Source: JAGIBJ01 sp032119595
GTDB taxonomy: Bacteria > Actinomycetota > Thermoleophilia > Solirubrobacterales > Solirubrobacteraceae
Assembly (NCBI GenBank): GCA_032119595.1
Contig: JAUMBQ010000005.1
Coordinates: 186,001-250,000 of the forward strand
DNA length: 64,000 nucleotides
Direction of reading: 5' to 3'
This document shows, piece after piece, positions 33,929 to 42,342 of the stretch. Both the position numbers and the translations under genes were made by a program. Below the pieces are notes generated by a model, which worked only from the letters and a program-made list of their open reading frames with translations, was not told the origin of the DNA and made no database searches. How positions within the stretch are numbered: position 1 is the stretch's first letter; each line of letters opens with the position of its first letter.

Positions 33929-34894
33929 TCAGGCGGTGGCGGGGTCAGCCTGGAGCTCGGCGAGCTCGACCATGTCGAAGAGGCGGGAGACCTCTTCGGG
34001 GTCGACGACGCCGGCACCAAGCCGCTGGGTGGAGTCGGCGCCGCACGCAACGGCGTATCGGAGCGCATCGTCGTCCGGGCGGCCTTGGTACCGCGCCGCG
34101 AGGAATCCGGCGAGGAACGCGTCGCCCGCGCCGATCGGAGCGACCGCTTCGCGCTGCGGGATGCGCGCTCGCTGAACCTTGATGCCGATGCCGTTCTTGA
34201 GCGCCGCCGCACAGCCGTCCGGCAACGTGATCAGCGCTTCCTGGGGCCCGAGCCGCCGCACCGCGCCGAGCGCGTCGAGCAGCTCTTCGTCGGCGTCGCC
34301 GGAGAACTCGTAGCCGACGAGTTCTTCGGCCTCACGGCGGTTTGGCGACACGACTGCCGGTCCGGACCGCGCCGCGTGCTGGAGGACCTCGCCTTCGGCG
34401 TCCACCGCGACGGTGACCCCGGTCGAGCGCAGGTCGCGCACCAAATCGCCGTAGAGCGTCGGCTCCACGCCACGGGGGAGCGACCCCGCGAAGATCACGA
34501 TCGCGGCCCCAGATGCCAGGTAAAGCAGTTTGTCGCGGAACAACTCGACCTCGGCCTCGCTGACCTGCGGGCCGCGCTCGTTGATCTCCGTCTGGATGCC
34601 ATTCGTCGGATCGAGGAGCGCCGTGTTCGTGCGGGATTCCTCCCGGATCCGCACGAAGTCGCTGAGGACCTGCTCGGCCGTGAGGGCCTCGACAATGCGC
34701 GTGCCGGTCGGTCCGCCCTGGAAGCCGGTGGCGATGACGGGCACGCCGAGGCGCTTGAGCGTGCGGGCGACGTTGACGCCCTTGCCGCCCGGAAGCGTGC
34801 CCTGCTCGACCGTGCGATGACGGCGGCCGGGCTGGAAGTTCGGAACGATCAACGTCTTGTCGATCGCGGCATTCAGGGTGACCGTGATGATCAT
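33929..34894 (-). CDS. PfkB-family hexose kinase (1-phosphofructokinase type)
   Basis: A 321-aa ribokinase-fold sugar kinase. It opens MIITVTLNAAIDKT, and has GGKGVNVARTLKRLG (substrate loop) and APIGAGDAFLAGFLAA (anion hole and catalytic Asp), all typical of FruK/LacC-type kinases. No PTS genes are nearby, so whether the substrate is fructose-1-phosphate, tagatose-6-phosphate or another phosphosugar cannot be told. The ATG overlaps the stop of the DD-carboxypeptidase gene (ATGA), making it the last gene of a pyrF-dac-pfkB series. Confidence 0.88.
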   Translation of the reverse strand: MIITVTLNAAIDKTLIVPNFQPGRRHRTVEQGTLPGGKGVNVARTLKRLGVPVIATGFQGGPTGTRIVEALTAEQVLSDFVRIREESRTNTALLDPTNGIQTEINERGPQVSEAEVELFRDKLLYLASGAAIVIFAGSLPRGVEPTLYGDLVRDLRSTGVTVAVDAEGEVLQHAARSGPAVVSPNRREAEELVGYEFSGDADEELLDALGAVRRLGPQEALITLPDGCAAALKNGIGIKVQRARIPQREAVAPIGAGDAFLAGFLAARYQGRPDDDALRYAVACGADSTQRLGAGVVDPEEVSRLFDMVELAELQADPATA

Positions 34895-36159
34895 GGTGCG
34901 GACGTCCGCTCCGTCGGTTCGACCGGCGCGGGAGCGCTCGGACGGGTCGTCGGGCGCCCTGTCCTGAGCGCCCGCACGATCGTCAGGCTACCGCCCAGCA
35001 CCAGAAGAAGGGAGAGCAGCGTTCCCTGCCAGTGGTCGCCCAGCCATTCGCCGAGCGCCGCCAGCGTGCCCTGCCGCTCGACCGCCGTGGCGGTGACGAG
35101 TGGGACCGTCTCGACGAGTTTGCCGTTCACGCGAACTTGCGCCGTGCCGACGGCCGTCCCCTCCGCGACCGGCGCTTCCAGCCCAGGCGACATCGACACA
35201 GGCTTCAGCGTCACCTTCGCGCCCTTGGGGACGACGCGCACCAGCGCCTTCGGCGTGATCGCGTCGACCGACTCCACCTTGCCGCTCATCACCGGGACCG
35301 TGGCGACCTGCTCGGCCTTCGCGACGATCTCGCGCTTGACGAACAACTGGCTCGCCCACCGCATGAGCTTCACTGTGTCGGCGTCGCGCGCGGCCTCGCT
35401 CGGGTCGCCGAGGACCGCCGACACGACGGTCACGCCGCCCTTGGTCGCCGAGCCGACGAGCGAATACCCGGCGCTCGTCGTGTGGCCGGTCTTCATCCCG
35501 TCGATCACGCCGCCTCCAGGCAGTTTGGTGCCGAGCACGCGGTTGCGGTTGAAGATGGTGCGACTGACCGAGCCGCTGGTGAGCGTCAGTTTGGGCCGCT
35601 TGACGACGGTCCGGATGAACGGATTGTTGTGTGCGGCGACGCCAATCCTCGCGAGTTCGAGCGCCGTGGTCTTGTGGGTCGGCGCGTCGAGCCCGATCGA
35701 GTTCGTGAAGTGCGTGCGCGTGAGGCCGAGCTCCTTGGCCTTCGCGTTCATCTGCGCGACGAATTTGGCCTTGGTGCCGGCGGTGCGGACAGCCACGGTC
35801 TGCGCGGCGTCATTGGCCGACGGCAGCATCATGGCGCGCACCAGATCGGCAAGGGTCATCTTTTCGCCGCCGACGAGGCCAAGGCGCGTCTCGGCGGCCG
35901 AACCGCCGTAGTCGATGGCGGTGTAGACGGTCCCGAGTGCCTTCTCGTCGAGCGCGACCAGCGCCGTCATCAGTTTGGTGGTGGACGCCATCCCGCGCTG
36001 CTGATTGGCGTTCTTGACGTAGACCACGGTCCCCGTCGTGGTCTCGATCACGGCAGCCGACGGCGCGATGATCGTCGGCGGCGCCGCGGACGCCGTCGGG
36101 GCAGCGAGCAGCGACGCGGCGAGAACCGGCCCCAGGAGGCGGGTGCGCCTGCGCGTCAT
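34891..36159 (-). CDS. D-alanyl-D-alanine carboxypeptidase (DacA/DacC type)
   Basis: A 422-aa penicillin-binding protein that trims the terminal D-Ala from peptidoglycan stem peptides. Signal peptide MTRRRTRLLGPVLAASLLAA..ASA. Active-site motifs are in order: Ser59-Thr-Thr-Lys62, Ser114-Ala-Asn116 and Lys223-Thr-Gly225 (GMKTGHT). A C-terminal beta domain follows and a single membrane anchor lies near residues 385-405, then a Pro/Thr tail. ATG overlaps the pyrF stop (ATGA); the longer frame upstream belongs to the pyrF shadow. Confidence 0.93.
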   Translation of the reverse strand: MTRRRTRLLGPVLAASLLAAPTASAAPPTIIAPSAAVIETTTGTVVYVKNANQQRGMASTTKLMTALVALDEKALGTVYTAIDYGGSAAETRLGLVGGEKMTLADLVRAMMLPSANDAAQTVAVRTAGTKAKFVAQMNAKAKELGLTRTHFTNSIGLDAPTHKTTALELARIGVAAHNNPFIRTVVKRPKLTLTSGSVSRTIFNRNRVLGTKLPGGGVIDGMKTGHTTSAGYSLVGSATKGGVTVVSAVLGDPSEAARDADTVKLMRWASQLFVKREIVAKAEQVATVPVMSGKVESVDAITPKALVRVVPKGAKVTLKPVSMSPGLEAPVAEGTAVGTAQVRVNGKLVETVPLVTATAVERQGTLAALGEWLGDHWQGTLLSLLLVLGGSLTIVRALRTGRPTTRPSAPAPVEPTERTSAP

Positions 36160-37130
36160 CGGGCGGCTGCCGTGCGCCGGCAGGCGTCGCGAAGCTCGAG
36201 GGCGGCGGCGTGCGCGGCCGTGGCGGGGTCGCCGCCGGTCGTCTCGTGGGCGCGAGCCACCGCGCGGGAGACGGTGATGAGGCCTCCGCCGAGACCAGGT
36301 ACGAACGCGGCAGAGAGCGCATCGACGGTGCCGCCTTGGGCGCCGACCCCGGGGAGCAGGAACGGAGCGCGCGGCATCAGCGCGCGCAGCGCGGTCACGC
36401 GATCCGGTGCGGTGGCGCCGCAGACGGCGCCGGCATCCGCAAGGGCGCCACGGCCGTCGTCGAGCGCGGCGACCTGTGCGGCCACACGCGCCCACAGCGG
36501 CTCGCCCGTGCTGAGCTGCTGCTCTTGGAAGTCGGCGGCACCCGGGTTCGAGGTGCGGACCAGCACAAAGATCCCTCCCCCCACGCGGCGTGCCCGCGCC
36601 AGGAAGGGAGCGATCGCATCGCTGCCCATCAGCGGGTTGACGGTGACGGCGTCGGCGCCGAGGCCTGGCGCGTGCCCCCACGGCGTGTCGTGGCCGTCGA
36701 ACAACGAAGCGGCGTACGCCTCAGCGGTGACGTCGATGTCGCCACGCTTGCCATCGGCGATCACGAGCAGGCCAGCGTCGCGGGCGATCCGGGCGACGGC
36801 GTGGAGCGTCGCCCAACCAGGAGGCCCGAGTTGTTCGAACGACGCGAGCTGGAGCTTCACGCCGACACACGCTTCGCCTGCGGCGTCGATCAAGCGACGG
36901 CAATGCTCGAGCACGGCGACGGCGGCGAAGGCTGCAGGGCGCGCGGCGTCGTCGTCGGCGGCCCAGCTGAGACCGAGCGAGGCAAGTGCCGACGCTGGGT
37001 CAGTTGGGAAGACGCCGGGCCAGAGGCGGGCCGGGTCCGGGTCGAGCCCGAGGACGAGTGGGGTCCCGCGACGCTCGCAGGCATCGGCGAGACGGTCGCC
37101 GAACGGCGGGGCTGAGGCAGGTGCGGACAC
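36156..37130 (-). CDS. pyrF: Orotidine 5'-phosphate decarboxylase, type 2
   Basis: A 324-aa enzyme of the last step in UMP synthesis. The catalytic Asp/Lys array is visible in VIADGKRGDIDVTAEAYA, a form typical of the longer type 2 actinobacterial/myxobacterial enzymes. Other family segments are PLVLGLDPDPARLWPG and FLLPGVGAQGG. The GTG at 37130 is preferred; TACCAT ends nine bases before it. No other pyrimidine genes are in the window. Overlaps the carboxypeptidase gene downstream. Confidence 0.93.
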   Translation of the reverse strand: MSAPASAPPFGDRLADACERRGTPLVLGLDPDPARLWPGVFPTDPASALASLGLSWAADDDAARPAAFAAVAVLEHCRRLIDAAGEACVGVKLQLASFEQLGPPGWATLHAVARIARDAGLLVIADGKRGDIDVTAEAYAASLFDGHDTPWGHAPGLGADAVTVNPLMGSDAIAPFLARARRVGGGIFVLVRTSNPGAADFQEQQLSTGEPLWARVAAQVAALDDGRGALADAGAVCGATAPDRVTALRALMPRAPFLLPGVGAQGGTVDALSAAFVPGLGGGLITVSRAVARAHETTGGDPATAAHAAALELRDACRRTAAAR

Positions 37131-37223
37131 TGGCGAGCGATGGTAAGGCACGAGGGACGCGACATCGCCGCCGCCCGATCCGCGACGATGGAGCCGTCGG
37201 GCGACGTCGCCCCACGCTCTCTT

Positions 37224-37385
37224 ATGCAGTTCGAACGCATCGCCTGGTCGGTCACGATCATCATCGGCTTGATCGCCGCACTGTTGTTCTTCCACAACGG
37301 CTTCCGCGGCTACGGCCTGCTGTCGGTCCTGCTCTCGCTCGCCGCGTCGGTCAACCTCGCGCCGGGCAAACACGCGGGCGACTAG
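37224..37385 (+). CDS. 53-aa membrane protein
   Basis: Small protein starting MQFERIAWSVTIIIGLIAAL with two hydrophobic segments joined by FHNGFRGYGLL and a short NLAPGKHAGD tail. The in-frame upstream GTG and ATG codons would add residues that overlap the pyrF promoter region. No ribosome-binding site is obvious. Hydrophobic pattern and codon bias favour a real gene; function unknown. Confidence 0.5.
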   Translation: MQFERIAWSVTIIIGLIAALLFFHNGFRGYGLLSVLLSLAASVNLAPGKHAGD

Positions 37386-37482
37386 ACCGCACGGCCTGCG
37401 GCGACGCGGCAGCCAAGCCCCGGCGACGAGCGATCACCTGGACGACTCAACGCCCGGGCGACCGAGCAGCCATATGGACGAC

Positions 37483-38061
37483 TTAGGTACTCGCGAGCTC
37501 TTCGAGCACCGGGACGAGCAGGCGCACGGCGGCGCCGCGGTGGCTGATCGCGCCCTTCTCGGCATCGGTCATCTCAGCCATGGTGCGTCCGTTCGGGTCG
37601 TCGCTCGCGAGGAACACAGGGTCGTAACCGAACCCTCCGTCTCCGCGCGGTGCGTCCGCCATGGTGCCGGCGCATCGTCCCTCCACGGTCCGCTCGGTTC
37701 CGTCCGGCAGGACGACCGCAATCGCGCATACGTACGCCAGGCCTGAGCCGACGGGCGCATGGTCGATCAGCTTGGCCAGGTTCTCCGCGTCCGTCGCGTC
37801 TTCACCCGCATATCGCGCCGAGCGCACGCCCGGCGCGCCATCGAGCGCGTCCGCGATCAGCCCAGAATCGTCAGCGATGGCCGGGACTCCGAGGGCCGCG
37901 CAGGCCGCCCGGGCCTTGATCAGGGCGTTTCCGACGAAGTCCGGCGCCGTCTCCGGGGGCAGCTCGACCTCGGCTGGAAGCGCGGTCAGCGTGTGGCCGG
38001 GGAGCAGGTCGGCGAGTTCGCGGACCTTGTGGTCGTTGCGGGTCGAGAGCACGAATCGCAT
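37483..38061 (-). CDS. rdgB: dITP/XTP pyrophosphatase (RdgB/HAM1)
   Basis: A 192-aa house-cleaning enzyme that hydrolyses non-canonical purine NTPs. Opens FVLSTRNDHKVRELADLL; conserved ADDSGLIADALDGAPGVRSA, GGFGYDPVFL and the C-terminal KGAISHRGAAVR are all present. It starts five bases after the murD stop and is the last gene of the murL-murD-rdgB series. Confidence 0.96.
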   Translation of the reverse strand: MRFVLSTRNDHKVRELADLLPGHTLTALPAEVELPPETAPDFVGNALIKARAACAALGVPAIADDSGLIADALDGAPGVRSARYAGEDATDAENLAKLIDHAPVGSGLAYVCAIAVVLPDGTERTVEGRCAGTMADAPRGDGGFGYDPVFLASDDPNGRTMAEMTDAEKGAISHRGAAVRLLVPVLEELAST

Positions 38062-38066
38062 GCGGG

Positions 38067-39422
38067 TCAGGCGTCCTGTCGATCGGTGGCCACCAGCTGG
38101 CGGAAGGCCTCGCCGCGGGCCTCGAAGTCCTTGAAATGCGGCTGGCTGGCCCCGGCGGGCGACAGCAGCACGGTGGCGCCGAGCGGGCTGTCGCGCCGGG
38201 CGATCTCGACGGCCTGCTCAAGCGTGGTGGCGGCGGCGACGTGGTCGGCGGCGAGCCCAGCAGCCAGTGCGGCCTCCGCGATCTTCGGCCCGGTGTCCCG
38301 CAGCGTCACGAGCCGAGCCTGACGTCGCGCGAGTACTTGCCCGAGTTCGCCAAAGTCTTGCCCGCGGTCGAGCCCGCCGGCGATCAGCGTGATCGAGGGC
38401 GAACGCGCGAAGCTGTCGAGCCCGGCGACCGTTGACTCGGGCGTCGTGGAGATGCTGTCGTTTACCCAGAGCAGGCCGTGGTGATCGCCGATCACCTCCA
38501 GGCGGTGCGGAAGCGCGACAAACCCGTCCAGCGCCTGCGGCAGGGGCGGTTCGGGAATGCCGAGCGCGCGCAGCGCCTCAAGGGCCGCGCAGACGTTGAG
38601 CGCGTTGTGGTCGCCTGGAAGCGGGAACTCGCTTCGCGCGAGCGCGACTCGGTCCCCGTCGACGATGCCAGCGCCAGTGAGGTCGTAACCGCCTGGCGCC
38701 CCGAACGCCAGGATGGGCGCTTCGGCGGCCGCGAGCGCGGCGTCGAGACCACGGTCGCGAGCGTTCGCGACGATCCGCTCGACGCCGGGCAGCGTGAGGA
38801 GGCGCAGCTTGTCGTCGCGGTAGGCCTCGAAGCTTCCGTGCCATGGGAGGTGCTCGGAATAGAGGTTGGTCACGACGACGACTCGGGCTGCCGAGGCCAG
38901 ATCGGCGATCTGGTAGCTGGACAACTCGACGACGTAGAGATCGGCGGGCGGTTCGTCGAGCAGATCCAGCGCCGGACGGCCGACGTTGCCGGCCAGCTCG
39001 ACCGCCAGACCAGCGCTGCGGGCGAGGTGAGCGATCAGCAGCGAGGTGGTGCTCTTGCCTTTGGTTCCCGTAACGGCGACGGCGTTGCGGGTCGGGTCTT
39101 CGGCCAGCCACAGCGAGGTGGCGGTCGTCAGGGGAACGCCGGCTTGCCGGAGTGCCTGCGCGGCAGGACCGTAGATCGAAACGCCCGGTGATCGCACGAC
39201 CACACCGCAGCCAAGTAGCGCGTCGGCGATGCCTGCCCCCGACGCGATCGTCGTTTCAGCCCCGAACGAAGCCGCGTCTTCGGGCGAGATCGGTGCGTCG
39301 TCGACGACCGCACTGATGGTCGCGCCGGGCACCCGTCGCCGGAGCTGGTCGATCAGTGATCGCGTCTCGCGGCCGAGTCCCCAGACGCCGACCCGCGCGC
39401 CGTCAAGCTCCGAGAACCGCAT
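38067..39422 (-). CDS. murD: UDP-N-acetylmuramoyl-L-alanine--glutamate ligase, MurD/MurD2 type
   Basis: A 451-aa Mur ligase. P-loop GTKGKST is at residues 119-125; the central domain has VVELSSYQIADL and NLYSEHLPWHGS, the latter corresponding to the conserved NxxxDHLD position but reading YSEHLPWH. The C-terminal part includes LWVNDSISTTPES. The ATG at 39422 lies 20 bases inside the end of the upstream murL gene. Partnership with MurL implies that this ligase adds L-Glu rather than D-Glu, as MurD2 does in Xanthomonas; this is inferred from context. No other mur genes are adjacent. Confidence 0.88.
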   Translation of the reverse strand: MRFSELDGARVGVWGLGRETRSLIDQLRRRVPGATISAVVDDAPISPEDAASFGAETTIASGAGIADALLGCGVVVRSPGVSIYGPAAQALRQAGVPLTTATSLWLAEDPTRNAVAVTGTKGKSTTSLLIAHLARSAGLAVELAGNVGRPALDLLDEPPADLYVVELSSYQIADLASAARVVVVTNLYSEHLPWHGSFEAYRDDKLRLLTLPGVERIVANARDRGLDAALAAAEAPILAFGAPGGYDLTGAGIVDGDRVALARSEFPLPGDHNALNVCAALEALRALGIPEPPLPQALDGFVALPHRLEVIGDHHGLLWVNDSISTTPESTVAGLDSFARSPSITLIAGGLDRGQDFGELGQVLARRQARLVTLRDTGPKIAEAALAAGLAADHVAAATTLEQAVEIARRDSPLGATVLLSPAGASQPHFKDFEARGEAFRQLVATDRQDA

Positions 39423-40782
39423 CCGCGGCCGCCTGAAGGCTCGGTGGAATCGCATGCTCGGTGGACAGCGCGAGCACGGTGGCGGGGTCGCCGACATCGG
39501 CGCCGACGGTGTCGAGGACGTCGGAGGCAAGCTGCCTGACGACGAGATGCTCGTTCCACCGCGGGTCCGCGACGAGGAGCCGAAGCGCAGCGATCGATTC
39601 CTCTTCCTCCCCGACGCATTCGAAGGGTTTGTGCCCGCCGGTCGCCGTGAGGAGCGCGAACCCGTCGGCCTGTGCTGGGTCGGCGAGGAGGTCAGTGCCG
39701 AACACCGAGGCCAGATGCTCCGGGTCGTTGAACGGCGCGAGCACGAGATACACGAAGCGGCACTTCGGGCAGTCACGGCACCACGACTGCAGGCGCAGCG
39801 CGGGATCGAGGCGGAAGACGGCATTGCAGCTCGTGAATGCGTGGTGGTACTGGGGGAAGCGCGAGAACGCTCGCGCGATCCCCAGCTCCGATGCCGATCG
39901 CAGGATCGAGAAGTACTCCAGGCCAGGAGCCACATCGGCCAGAGCCGAGCGAAGGAGCTGCTCCGCGCGCAGGCTCTTGCTGAACTGGTGATTGACGACA
40001 ATGCCGTCCCATTGCAGGTTGCCCTGAGAAGCGGAACGCTCGTTTGCCATGGCCACGGCGTCGTAGCCGTTCAAGGCCGCCGTGATCAGCGCGATCAGCG
40101 ACACGATCGCGGTCACCGGAACGTGGCCGTTGAGCGCACCATCACGATTGAGCGGCCCGATCTGCGGGTCCAGGACACGATCCGCGATGAGCCGCGGCGC
40201 ACCGGCAATCTCCGCCGTGCGGGCGATCGGCACGGCGTTCTTCACGGAAAACAGCCCGAACGGGCGACCAGACACACGCAGCGTCTCGATCGCCACCACG
40301 GAGTCTTTTCCGCCGCCGACCGGCACCAGCACGCCCCGATCGCCGGTCGCGATCGGCGCCCGGGGCGCCACTCCGGCGTCTGAAGCAAACACCGGCCGCG
40401 GCAAGCCCCCGGGGAGACGGTCACGGTTTTCGTACGCGAACTCCCCAAGCCCCTCGGAATACAACGCTTCCAAGAGGGCGGCGACCGCCGGAGTGGGGAC
40501 CCCGGCCTCCGTCGCGACCAACGGTGGAGCCGCCAGCTTGAAGTAGCTCACGCCACCGACGAGGTGCAGCAGGCCAAGAAGGCCGTCGACCTGCGCCCGC
40601 TGCTCCTGCGTGACCGGCGCGTCGACCGGAACGACGACCCGCTCGACAAACTCGACGGCGTCGTCGAGCGCATATCGCAGGCTGATCTCTCCGGCCTCGG
40701 ACAGGTCGTACGAGACGAAGCGGAAGGTCTTGCGGCCCTCGAGGACGCTCGGCAGCGCTCGGGGCTGGGCGCCAGCGATCAC
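39403..40782 (-). CDS. murL: UDP-MurNAc-L-Ala-L-Glu epimerase (MurL)
   Basis: A 459-aa protein resembling MurL, which epimerises the terminal L-Glu of UDP-MurNAc-L-Ala-L-Glu to D-Glu in an ATP-dependent way. Features: an ATP-pyrophosphatase-like loop VPVGGGKDSVV (residues 153-163), NLQWDGIVVNHQFSKSLRAE, YFSILRSASELGIAR and a Cys set C319, C335, C338, C341 (SWCRDCPKCRF). GTG 40782 is chosen because TAGGCT ends seven bases upstream. It overlaps murD by 20 bases. With murD it gives a route to D-Glu without glutamate racemase. Family identification is from recalled motifs. Confidence 0.82.
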   Translation of the reverse strand: MIAGAQPRALPSVLEGRKTFRFVSYDLSEAGEISLRYALDDAVEFVERVVVPVDAPVTQEQRAQVDGLLGLLHLVGGVSYFKLAAPPLVATEAGVPTPAVAALLEALYSEGLGEFAYENRDRLPGGLPRPVFASDAGVAPRAPIATGDRGVLVPVGGGKDSVVAIETLRVSGRPFGLFSVKNAVPIARTAEIAGAPRLIADRVLDPQIGPLNRDGALNGHVPVTAIVSLIALITAALNGYDAVAMANERSASQGNLQWDGIVVNHQFSKSLRAEQLLRSALADVAPGLEYFSILRSASELGIARAFSRFPQYHHAFTSCNAVFRLDPALRLQSWCRDCPKCRFVYLVLAPFNDPEHLASVFGTDLLADPAQADGFALLTATGGHKPFECVGEEEESIAALRLLVADPRWNEHLVVRQLASDVLDTVGADVGDPATVLALSTEHAIPPSLQAAADAVLGA

Positions 40783-40789
40783 CGGGCTC

Positions 40790-40795
40790 AGCCTA
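40790..40795 (-). promoter_or_regulatory. TAGGCT -10-like box before murL
   Basis: Minus strand; TAGGCTG ends seven bases before the GTG at 40782. Differs from the TAGACTG boxes by one base. Confidence 0.4.
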
Positions 40796-40886
40796 GATGA
40801 TCGGTTCCGTCGCCGTATGGCGTCACGGAATCGCACATCAGACAGTTCCCGGCGGCATCTGGTGGCGTGCGGGCGCCCGTGCGTCG

Positions 40887-41072
40887 TCACTTCTTGGAGT
40901 CGACCTTGTCGATCGAGGCACCGATCTGGTCGACGACCTTCTGACCGATCTTCTTGTCGCCGCCCATCGACTTCGCGCCACCCACGATCGCCGCGAGCAG
41001 GGTGGCCATGAGCAGCAACAAGCCGACGTACTCCACGGTCCCCTGCCCCACCTCACTGGCGAAGTGACGCAT
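40887..41072 (-). CDS. Flp-type prepilin-like protein
   Basis: A 61-aa protein MRHFASEVGQGTVEYVGLLLL...: nine-residue leader ending in Gly, then QGTVEY, which gives the Glu5-Tyr6 signature of Flp/Tad prepilins, followed by one hydrophobic helix and a Lys-rich tail (VDQIGASIDKVDSKK). It should be cut by a TadV-type prepilin peptidase after Gly9. AAGG precedes the ATG by seven bases. An in-frame ATG at 41246 with a good CAGGAG site would make a 119-aa form with an unusually long leader. No other tad/flp genes are nearby. Confidence 0.75.
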   Translation of the reverse strand: MRHFASEVGQGTVEYVGLLLLMATLLAAIVGGAKSMGGDKKIGQKVVDQIGASIDKVDSKK

Positions 41073-41397
41073 CGCGCCGCCTTGACGAACGAGTCCCGCG
41101 CGAACCCGCACCGATCGACGCAAACCTCGGCGCACGGGGAGCTGTGCCATCGGATCGATCGGCGCAAGCGCTGCCGGAGCGAGTCCACACGGGTCAGGAC
41201 CGCCACAGGCGCGGAGATCGTGGGAGGTGTTGGCGTGCGTGGACATTGGGTGCTCCTGGCGTTGATGCAGCGCCGCATCGGGCGCCGTTGACTGGCACGA
41301 CGCACGCTGCCGATCCAGGTGTGTCGTGTTTGCGCAAGGCCGTTCCAACTTTGCGCAGTGGGATCGTCGCCAGCGCCCACGCGCGATACTGCGCGGC
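41073..41397. other. Region between Flp-like gene and glycosyltransferase
   Basis: About 325 bases between divergent genes. The Flp frame stays open on the minus strand up to 41246 (ATG with CAGGAG eight bases upstream), encoding a Pro/Arg/Cys-containing stretch that could be a long leader or an independent short peptide. A GATACT box for the plus-strand gene is at the far end. Nothing else is visible. Confidence 0.5.
41385..41390 (+). promoter_or_regulatory. GATACT -10-like box before the glycosyltransferase gene
   Basis: GATACTG ends seven bases (counted from the T) before the GTG at 41398; supports that GTG over the upstream TTG/ATG-like starts. Confidence 0.4.
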
Positions 41398-42330
41398 GTG
41401 CGCGCGCTCGTGGTCAGCAACATGTGGCCGACGGCCCAGCGGCCTGCGCTCGGCACCTTCGTTCGCGATCAGGTGCAAGCGCTGCGCCGACGCGACGACG
41501 TGGAGGTCGAGGTCCACACGTTTCCGCCCGGAGGACGGCATTACGCGACCGCGATCCCCGGCCTCGCCCGACGCCGTGGCTACGACGTCGTCCACGCCCA
41601 CTTTGGCCTCACCGCACTGCCCGCTCTGGCCGCAGGCGGCACCGTTCGGGGCGTCACGCTCCACGGCACCGACATGATCGCGCCCCGCTCGCGAAAGGTC
41701 ACCCTGGCCGTGCTCCCGCGGTACGACGTGGTCGGCGTCCCCTCCGAGCACGCCCGCTCGTACCTCCCGCCGGCCCAGGCCAAGCGCGCACAGATCCTGC
41801 CGTGCGGCATCGACCTCCACACCTTCGTGCCCATCGACCGCGCCGAGGCTCGCCGGGCGCTCGGGCTCGACCCCGCCCGCCCCTTCGTACTCTTCCCGTA
41901 CGACCCGGCGCGCGCCGTGAAGCGCCACGATCGCGCCGTGCTCGCGGCTGGAACGCACCCCCTCCAGTCCCTCGGCTATGAGACCCGCGACCGGATGCGG
42001 CTGTGGCTGAACGCGGCCAGCGTGGTGCTTTGCCCGGCCGACTGGGAGACCTTCGGGATGGCAGCCGTCGAAGCCGTCGCCTGCGGGACGACGGTGATCG
42101 CAACGCCGACTGGTGTCCACGCCGCAGCCCTCGACCCGATCGACTGGTGCCGCGCGACCCCGTTCGATGCCCAGGAATGGTCGGCGCTCGTCGACCGCGC
42201 GATGACCGAAGACGCCCAACACAAAGACGGCCCCCAGCGCGCCGCGCCCTGGTCTTCCGACACGATGGCGCAGCACCTTGTCGACGCCTGGAAGGCGGCG
42301 GCGGGGGCTCGCCGCCATCGCCAGGGGTAG
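41398..42330 (+). CDS. GT4-type glycosyltransferase
   Basis: A 310-aa GT-B fold glycosyltransferase. The N-terminal domain opens ALVVSNMWPTAQRPALGTFV, as in the WcaA/GT4 group, and continues DVVHAHFGLTALPALAA and GVTLHGTDM. The C-terminal domain has the nucleotide-sugar-binding LCPADWETFGMAAVEAVACGTTVIA with the E-x7-E motif. It is shorter than most GT4 enzymes. Likely works on a surface polysaccharide or glycolipid, but no cluster of related genes surrounds it. Downstream is a TAGACTG box and the zinc-ribbon gene. Confidence 0.85.
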   Translation: MRALVVSNMWPTAQRPALGTFVRDQVQALRRRDDVEVEVHTFPPGGRHYATAIPGLARRRGYDVVHAHFGLTALPALAAGGTVRGVTLHGTDMIAPRSRKVTLAVLPRYDVVGVPSEHARSYLPPAQAKRAQILPCGIDLHTFVPIDRAEARRALGLDPARPFVLFPYDPARAVKRHDRAVLAAGTHPLQSLGYETRDRMRLWLNAASVVLCPADWETFGMAAVEAVACGTTVIATPTGVHAAALDPIDWCRATPFDAQEWSALVDRAMTEDAQHKDGPQRAAPWSSDTMAQHLVDAWKAAAGARRHRQG

Positions 42331-42333
42331 ACT
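42328..42333 (+). promoter_or_regulatory. TAGACT -10-like box before the zinc-ribbon gene
   Basis: TAGACTG overlapping the glycosyltransferase stop; the box ends nine bases before the GTG at 42343. Confidence 0.45.
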
Positions 42334-42342
42334 GGCCGCCGG

